From positions 1,882,501 through 1,946,500 of the forward strand of contig NC_062250.1 in assembly GCF_905475465.1 (NCBI RefSeq): a stretch of 64,000 bases of DNA, read 5' to 3'. Below, one piece after another: positions 57,111 through 64,000 of this stretch (positions are counted from its first letter, which is position 1; each line of letters starts with the position of its first letter). Below the pieces are notes generated by a model. It was not told the DNA's origin. It did not search any database and was given only the letters and a program-made list of their open reading frames with translations. Source of the DNA: Pieris napi (lineage: Eukaryota; Arthropoda; Insecta; Lepidoptera; Pieridae). The translations under genes were made by a program, and so were the position numbers.

Positions 57111-59214
57111 ATAGTTTGTAGTTGTACCACGCCATTCAAATGTGACATCAGCGTAAATGTAAAAAATCTAAATATACGAAATATCGGACACAATGTAAAA
57201 ACAAAGTTTGAGATAACTTTTGCAGACTCACAACTTTTCGCTGGTCACAATTTTATATTGGGCTTAATTTGTGTACTTTTTTTATTGCTACGTCATAAGT
57301 TAGATTGCCAATGGCCAGATGAAGAAGGCGGTGCATCATACGACCAAATTAGTACGAGCGGGTTAACTTAGGTCAATACAATTAGCTGTAATTGTTTGGA
57401 ACGTGGTGCCAGCCCTAAGTTGTCCATGTTCGTGGGTGCTTGTGAATTGTGTGTTGTGCTGTGATCATTTGCGTAAGTTTTTTTACATAACTTAAACATG
57501 AAAATAAATGTCCTTCTAAAAATCATACTGTTTTTGTACTCATAAATACTTTTATTTTTATATTTTTGATTTACTTATAAAAGTAATTAAACATTGAAGA
57601 CACTTTTATATATTTATTTCGTAATCCTACAGCTGACAAAAAATTTATATAATAACAAACAGTAACACTGAAAATATAGCCAGAGATGGAATACATAATA
57701 ATACATTTAACTACAAAAACTTTCAAAAATTTACTAAAGGAAACAAACAAATAAAAAATATTCAATACATTTAACTAAGTGGTACCTAATTTGGGTGTGT
57801 TGTGTGATGGTGTAAAAGTGAGGGTATATACGTGAAGGTGTGTATGTGGAGGTGTGTATGATGCCGGTGATTTTGCACTATGGATATTCTTAAAACTCCT
57901 TTTAACCATATTCCGCGAAAGCTTAAACAAGTCAAGGCTTAAATATTGGTCGTTGTATGTTCGGGCAGCGCTTTTATTAAGTAATTTAATTAAATAAAGT
58001 GTCTTATTATCACATATATAGGGCAGTGTTGGCCTTAGCTAGGCAATACATGCCCGAACTGTAAAATAATTCTTTTCAGAAAAGTCATAGTGTGTCAACT
58101 ATGAAAAAATAAATATCAATGAAACATGTAAAAGAAATGAAGGACGCAGGAATTTTAAATTCGTCAAGTTTTTTAGTACTTTTAACGTTCGATGTTTAAA
58201 TAATGTCAAATGAAAAATGACACATCGTGTCAGCCGTTTCAATTTGTTACAATGCAAATATTTTTGCGTTATTTTTCGAAAGCGCCATTTTTAGCGGTTG
58301 ATAAATTCATATGGCGTCATTATTCATCTGTGACAATTGTATTTTGTTTTGGTTGCTATGGTAACACGTTTTTATGTAATACTGTGCTCTGTTGTTTAAA
58401 CATTTGATTGTAGCCTGATTTTATATAACCTTTCTCAATACATTTACTATCTACTACTATTTTGTCTCAATATCTCTGTCTTCACTCTTTCATAGAAAAA
58501 CAACATTTCATCTTAGACTCGAGTTCTCGTGCCAAAATAGAAAACAATTAAAAATTATCCAATTTGTATGTTAAAATAATAATGGTCTGTGAAAGAAATA
58601 TCTTTTAATTCTTGTCTATGACGATAAGCAAATGTGAAGTAGTATTTTGTTTTCTTAAATTTGGTAAAGATTTGAAATTGTTATATCGTGTGTCTTTGCG
58701 TGTTGATCCCACGAGAATGTCACTTACATTCACGTGCTCTCCTATTTCACCATGCCTCTCGCTGATAGAGGACACACCTTTGTTTTTAATTTATGTTATT
58801 ATTATTTATTAATTACGATGTCATGTGAAACGTGGTGTAATCGTTGCAGCTCCTTACAAACTTTGTGTAAAACAAAAAAACTTGGCGATTAAATTTTTTT
58901 TTCGAGTCGACCAACACAATAAAAATCATCCAAATCGGTCCATCAGTTTTCAGATTAAAATGGTATTTGTTTCACGTAAATAAACTTGGTCCTCCATAAT
59001 AGTGGGTTTATGTTAAAACTTTGATAATTTATCAATCGAGATTACATCAAACTTTTACTTATAAAATCTCGTATTCAACTTTTCGTTCCTTTGACGTTCC
59101 CGTCTGTGCCTGACATGCGGAGAAACTCCAAACGAATTAATAGTCTAAGATACAACAACAAATTGATCATAGTGCCAATATTATCAGTTAAATGTCATAT
59201 ATCTAACTATACTA
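57111..59214. other. AT-rich spacer, no gene recognised
   Basis: It contains a GTGT-rich stretch at about 57794-57862 and an inverted pair GTTCGGGCA / TGCCCGAAC at about 57959 and 58052. Open frames of 60-66 codons here show no motif. Confidence 0.45.
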
Positions 59215-59705
59215 GGTGTACACACGTAAGAAGTGAAACTTCCTTATGACCTTATTTTTCGAAAAATGGTCTACTATATGCAACTTAACGCAATTGGTTA
59301 AATAAAGTTTAACAAAAGGCTTTTATTATCATAGACATGAATACAAATACAATTATTTCATTTTACCTTATTACTACTAAGATTATTACGGAATTTCATT
59401 AATTGTAATAGAATTATTACTATCATTGTTATCGTTATTATATATTTTTGTTATTAATGGCTTCGAATCTCTTCGGATCAACCGTGGTAGGGACAAGAAA
59501 AAGATGGCGCGTAACCGAAAAACATGACGATTTGCTACAAAATTTCTCCCATACGTCGATAAAAAATTCATTCTAACGCCGATAAAGAAGTTTGACTTCA
59601 AAAAGCAACATGGCGCGTAACCGAAAAATTTGACGTGTAACGAAAAAATTTTACACTACATTTTTTTCCAACCCCGATAAAGAAGTTTCACTTCAACAAG
59701 TCATT
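59215..59705. mobile_element. Possible MITE relic with internal direct repeats
   Basis: Inverted blocks AAGAAGTGAAACTTC (about 59229) and GAAGTTTCACTTC (about 59682). Between them are two direct copies of ATGGCGCGTAACCGAAAAA (59504 and 59610) and two of GATAAAGAAGTTT. Family unknown. Confidence 0.45.
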
Positions 59706-59967
59706 AAATAATTATTAAGAAGTACTCTAAAGCTTTTCAGTCTCTCACTAATCACGATTGGAACAGCTAACAGTCGTTGGGTCTTGTATTCGACTTTATT
59801 GGGTTGAGCTACCAATTTTTCTGATTTGGCTTTTACTTTCTACATGAATTTTAAATAGAAACATCTATTTTTCGTAACTTTAATTTAGATCAACTTTGGA
59901 TAGCCTAGAAATCTGATTTTTAACCGTTGTAAGTTGTTCGGATTAATACCTACAGCTGAATTTCATC

Positions 59968-60424
59968 ATCCTATGTCGAGGCAGAAGTCATTCTACAATT
60001 GAGCGTTTTTGCCGCGCACCACCAATACCCTACATAATAACCTACTGTAGATCTCCGAAGGATCACCAACTGGGAAGATGCAATGACCAGAGCCAAAAGG
60101 CTTAAATGGAGATGGACAGGACACCTGCTCAGAGGCCAGAGAGCAAAATGGTCGAAAAAAGAGGAGGCCTTTGTGCCACAAAGACAAGCTATACAAGAGG
60201 ACAGCTGTGCTTGTTAAACTTTTTTCTTTTTTTATATACATTTATATTTTGTTCTCTTGTATCAGTTAAAAATAAAGGCTTTGAATCTTGAATCTTGAAT
60301 GTCGAGGCAGAAGCCATTCTACAATTGAGCGTTTTTGCCGCGCACCACCAATATGTGGAACCAGCTGCCCACTGAAGAATTTACGAACTAATTCGACTTT
60401 GGGCCCTTCAAAAACCCTACCAAG
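59968..60424 (+). mobile_element. Jockey-like LINE tail, host layer of a TE nest
   Basis: 59968-60027 and 60300-60424 are parts of one plus-strand LINE tail (TTTLPRTT-like codons, then MWNQLPTEEFTN). The RTE fragment at 60028-60299 interrupts it. Its continuation (TTAAAAGGCCGGTAACGCAC onward) is found at 62308-62425, beyond the minus-strand LINE. Confidence 0.72.
60028..60299 (+). mobile_element. RTE-type fragment with 54-bp target duplication
   Basis: The plus strand encodes RITNWEDAMTRAKRLKWRWT then GHLLRGQRAKWSKKEEAFVP and a stop, an RTE C-terminus with an internal deletion. The tail is a short TTGAATC repeat (60281-60299). It is flanked by a 54-bp direct repeat of the host LINE (59974-60027 and 60300-60353, one mismatch). 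Confidence 0.8.
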
Positions 60425-62307
60425 TTTTTTTTTTTTTTTTTTATAAAACAGGGGGCAAACGGGCAGGAGGCTCACCTGATGTTAAGTGATACCGCCGCCC
60501 ATGGACACTCTCAATGCCAGAGGGCTCGCGAGTGCGTTGCCGGCCTTTCAGGAATCGGTACGCTCTTTTCTTGAAGGACCCTAAGTCGAAATGGTTCGGA
60601 AATACCTCAATGGGCAGCTGGTTCCACAAAGTGGTGGTGCGCGGCAAAAACTGCCTTGAAAAACGCTCAGTTGTGGAACGGCGGACGTCGAGGTGATACG
60701 GGTGGAATTTCGTACTCTGCCTCGACGTCCGATGACGAAACTCAGCTGCAGGTATTAATCCGAACAACTCCTCTGAACACTCTCCATGGTAAATGCGGTA
60801 GAAGATGCAGAGAGACCCCACATCTCTACGCAACGCCAAAGGATCAAGGCGCTCGGAAAGGGATTGGTCGTCGACGATTCGAACCGCTCTGCGTTGAATA
60901 CGGTCAAGTGGAAGGAGCTTGCAACATATCATTGATATGCAGAAGAAACAAGGTCGGGGATAGAACACAGCCTTGTGGGACCCCCGCGTTCACGGGTTTA
61001 AGGTCGGAGCATGCTCCGTCGATGACGACCTTGATGCTCCGATCAGCCAGAAAGCTGGAGATCCAATCGCATAATTTCTCGGGTAGCCCATAGGCTGGAA
61101 GCTTCGAGAGCAGTGCTCTGTGCCACACCCGATCGAAGGCTTTCGCTATGTCCAAACTAACCGCCAGCGCCTCCCCCTTGGACTCAATTGCCTCTGCCCA
61201 TCTATGTGTAAGGTATACAAGAAGGTCACCAGCCGAACGACCACGACGAAAGCCGTACTGATAATCGCTAATCAGCTGGTGGCCCTCTAGATACCTCAAG
61301 AGCTGGCAGTTAACAATGGATTCCATTATTTTGGAGAACAAGGAGGTTATGGCTATTGGGCGATAGTTGGACGGATCAGAGCGATCGCCTTTTTTAGGGA
61401 TCGGATGTATCGAAGCGGTTTTCCAGCACTTCGGGACAGTGCCAAGCGAGTACAGGTACCGGAAAAGGCGCGTTAAGACCGGAGCCAACTCAGGAGCACA
61501 AGTACGCAGCACAATTGGGGGGATACCATCCGGCCCGCTCGACTTATGAATGTCCAAGGAAGATAGTGCTCTGCGGACAGCACGTTGCCGGAATGTGATT
61601 TCCGGCATCGAAGAATCACACCGCGAAATGGTCGGTGGTGATCTTCCTCGGTCATCCAAAGTCGAGTTGGACGCGAAGAGACAGCCTAAAAGGTCGGCCT
61701 TCTCCTTCGCAGTGTGGGCCAGCGAGTCATCCTCCCTGTGCAGTGGTGGAATAGCGGGCTGACAAAAATTCCCTTGGACAGCTTTGGCGAGAGACCAGAA
61801 GGCTCGAGTCGCTGAAGGGAGTTGGGCCAATCTCTCGCCAAATCTGGCAATGTGCTCTGACTTTGCCTTAGTGATTTCCCGTTTGAAGGACCTGGAGGCT
61901 GAGTTATATGCTGTTTTAAGTTCGCTGGTATTGGCATCACGAGATTTCGCCGCTTCCGCCCATGCCTTAAAGCATTCTCGCTTTCGACGCGAGGCCGCCT
62001 TGCAAGAACGTTTAAACCAGGGCTGAGACTTGCCACCGATCGGCACCGCAGAAAATGGAATAAAGAGTTCCATGCCCTGCAGAACCACTTCGGCGACAGA
62101 GGCGGCGACGGAATCTGGAGCTTCCGGCGAAAAGCACATAGGCCCCCAAGGGTAGGACGCAAAGAAAGACCGCATCCCGTCCCAATCTGCTGACTTATAG
62201 TGCCAAATACGGCGACAACCCATAAAGCGGGGCCGTGAAGGTCGCGTAGATGGCACAGTACTCCGGACCACACAATGATCTGATGAACCCAATGGCGGGT
62301 CAACAAA
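60425..62307 (-). mobile_element. Jockey-like LINE, 5'-truncated, catalytic box deleted
   Basis: Minus strand. It starts inside the endonuclease (DPPLGSSDHCVV), then SGPDGIPPIVL, PKKGDRSDPSNYRPIAITSL, YGFRRGRSAGD, LDIAKAFDRVWHRALL and GVPQGCVLSPTLF. At HINDML a deletion removes the YADD box and following domain. In another frame the tail continues LLPLDRIQRRAVRIVDD, LALRRDVGSLCIFYRIYHGE, LPRTTTLWNQLPIEVF and RAYRFLKGRQR to about 60441, ending in a poly(A) tail (T-run 60426-60443). Not functional. Confidence 0.88.
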
Positions 62308-62425
62308 GTCTTAAAAGGCCGGTAACGCACTCGCGAGCCCTCTGGCATTGTGTGTCCATGGGTGACGGTATCACTTAACATCAGGTGAGCCTCCTGCCGG
62401 TTTGCCTCCTGTTCTATAAAATCTC
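62308..62425 (+). mobile_element. Continuation of the host LINE tail
   Basis: TTAAAAGGCCGGTAACGCAC to TTCTATAAAATC. It aligns with the 3' end of the LINE tail at 63535-63645 and joins 60424 if the minus-strand LINE is removed. Confidence 0.7.
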
Positions 62426-62449
62426 AAAATCTACGTCTAACTTCTTAAA

Positions 62450-62720
62450 TAAATCAGTGGCGCTACAACCTCTTTTAGGTCTTGGCCTCAGATTTCTGAA
62501 TCGGTTTCATGATCATATTTAAATCTAATAGGCAAGTAGGTGATCAGCCTCCAGTGTCTAAGACATGTCGGTTTCCTCACGATGTTTTCCTTCACCGTTC
62601 GAGCAAATGTTAAATGCGCACATAAATAGAAAGTCCATTTGTGTACAGCCGCGGATCGAACCTACGACCTCAGGTATAAAAGTCGCACACTGAAGCCACT
62701 AGGCCAACACTGCTCACGCC
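62450..62720 (-). mobile_element. tRNA-derived SINE, near complete
   Basis: On the minus strand: head GCAGTGTTGGCCTAGTGGCT (A-box region), GGTCGTAGGTTCGATCCGCG (B-box), then a body with AACATCGTGAGGAAACCGAC and CTGAGGCCAAGACC, ending GTTGTAGCGCCACTGATTTA. This is a common lepidopteran SINE type, and the full-length reference for the intron-3 SINEs of the Gr genes. Confidence 0.85.
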
Positions 62721-62724
62721 ATAA

Positions 62725-63404
62725 CTACAAAATAAACTCGTATATTGTTATATATCCCAGCTCTTACACTTGTCTTTCCAACGCACCTTTAATCAGGTAA
62801 GTAGTTAGTAAAATTATTGAGTTTAATTTTTACCTACCTTGATTGATGTGAGTCTGCCTTGTAATTCACTTCTAAAGTTCTGCGACCTCTCTTATTTCAA
62901 ACAAAATTTCGACATAACGAGACGTTGACGTTAATATTTAAATTATTTCTGAATACGAAAGACATTTGAGTCTTTCTTTTGTTTACTTTAGCAAATTATG
63001 TTTTTTCTTTGTAATTGAATGTAATATTGTCCTAGCTTGTTTGTGTTTGTTCACATCGCTTTGAGCTGAGAAGTTTTATTAAAGTATTCTTTAAGAATGA
63101 GGTTTATTTTTAAAAACATCTGACATATCGTACGTTAATAACCTTTTGAATTCGAGTTGAAACATTGTTAAGGTAGATTTTATATAACGATATAATTTTG
63201 AATATATAGATGAATATGTTATTCTCGGAAACTACCAAATACCAGACCAAATAATATATCAAGAATAACCAATTATATTATCTTATCAATGCATGGCCAT
63301 GTAGATGACGCGAAATGCAACAATAAGGAATATAAAAACTTTTTTTGTTTGTAATTCTTATGTTATAAATGTATACGGCCCACGGGCCATGTACATATCT
63401 TTAT
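62725..63404. other. AT-rich spacer, no gene recognised
   Basis: Nothing recognised. Confidence 0.5.
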
Positions 63405-63650
63405 TTTATAGAACAGGGGGCAAACGATACCGCCGCCCATGGACACTCTTTTCGCACCACCACTTTGTGGAACCAGCTGCCCACTGAAGTATTTCCGAAC
63501 CAATTCGACGTAGGGTCCTTCAAGAAAAGAGCGTACCAATTCTTGAAAGGCCGGCAACGCACTCGCGAGCCCTCTGGCATTGGGAGTGTCCATGGGCGGC
63601 GGTATCACTTAACATCAGGTGAGGCTCCTGCCCTGTTCTATAAAAAAAAA
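63405..63650. mobile_element. Two LINE 3' tails in inverted arrangement
   Basis: 63405-63449 is the end of a minus-strand Jockey-like tail (ATACCGCCGCCCATGGACAC). 63450-63650 is a plus-strand tail (TTLWNQLPTEVFPNQFDVGS, FKKRAYQFLKGRQR) with the same end sequence and an A-run at 63641-63652. Together they form an inverted repeat of about 45 bp. Confidence 0.75.
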
Positions 63651-63654
63651 AAAT

Positions 63655-64000
63655 CTCAATGCCAGATTACGGGTTGTTTTTTTCTTCTATACGCAACGGG
63701 TTTAGTAAATATAAACGTACTAGTATTGCATTTATTACCTAGATAGTGCTACATTTAATTTAAATTCCTCTACCGAGATCAATCATAACTAACAAATAAA
63801 ATAAGTGAATGTAAACATTTGAAGAACTCGTTTCATAAAAAGTTGAATTTTATAAAATGCATGTATCGTATACGGGCAATTTTTTATTTGAAGCTACACT
63901 TTTAGTGAACTTTTTGAAAAATCTAACCGTCCGTTTCGCTCGTGGAAAATGGTTATGTTTTTGACAAAAATCACGGAGAGAGTTTACAGGTAATCCTTTA
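63655..64000. other. Spacer at right edge
   Basis: No gene or repeat recognised. Confidence 0.5.

Noticed and set aside
62450..62720. tRNA gene because of good A- and B-box sequences
   Set aside because: No cloverleaf can be drawn, and a ~200-bp SINE body follows. It is a tRNA-derived SINE.

Overview
This is eukaryotic, AT-rich DNA from an insect, almost certainly a moth or butterfly. Supports for that are a tandem cluster of intron-containing genes of the insect gustatory receptor (Gr) family, lepidopteran-type Helitrons (5' TC, 3' CTAG, inserted between A and T), tRNA-derived SINEs with a clear B-box, and RTE and Jockey-like LINE tails.

The first ~46 kb is a Gr array. All genes lie on the minus strand. 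The family plan is four exons: a long exon 1 of about 253-257 codons (213 in GrM), a 66-bp exon 2 starting ATG, a 169-bp exon 3 and a final exon carrying TM7 and the Gr signature TYLVxLLQ. Intron phases are 0, 0 and 1. I read nine open four-exon genes (called B, C, D, E, F, G, I, K, M here), one four-exon copy with a nonsense codon and a lost promoter (J), one exon-1-only copy at the left edge (A) and eight relic pseudogenes. Two subtypes alternate: type 1 (B, D, F, J, K; stop TAA) and type 2 (C, E, G, I; stop TAG). A and M are a more divergent lineage that starts about 43 codons later. Between the genes lie conserved spacers, a LINE 3'-end relic, an unrecognised GC-rich repeat, and a deletion-fused Gr pseudogene. 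These travelled along as the array was duplicated.

The region 11.6-27.2 kb is a near-perfect tandem duplication with a period of 7,592 bp. Its edges show that GrE is a hybrid of GrC (5' half) and GrG (3' half), the expected product of unequal crossing-over inside exon 1. Because array units are paralogous, many transposon insertions can be read precisely against an empty site: a Helitron beside GrB, an RTE between B and C, a 1.44-kb long-inverted-repeat element with a cysteine-rich ORF in GrI intron 1, and a deleted PIF/Harbinger element that splits a pseudogene at 37.4-38.0 kb.

From about 46 to 64 kb I find no confident host gene. This part holds AT-rich spacer with LINE fragments, Helitrons, MITEs (including two in tandem sharing a TTA), a ~300-bp repeat present in inverted orientation at 47.7 and 53.6 kb, a SINE, and a three-layer nest of retroelements at 60.0-62.4 kb. 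The biological theme is birth-and-death evolution of a chemoreceptor array by unequal exchange, conversion and pseudogenisation.
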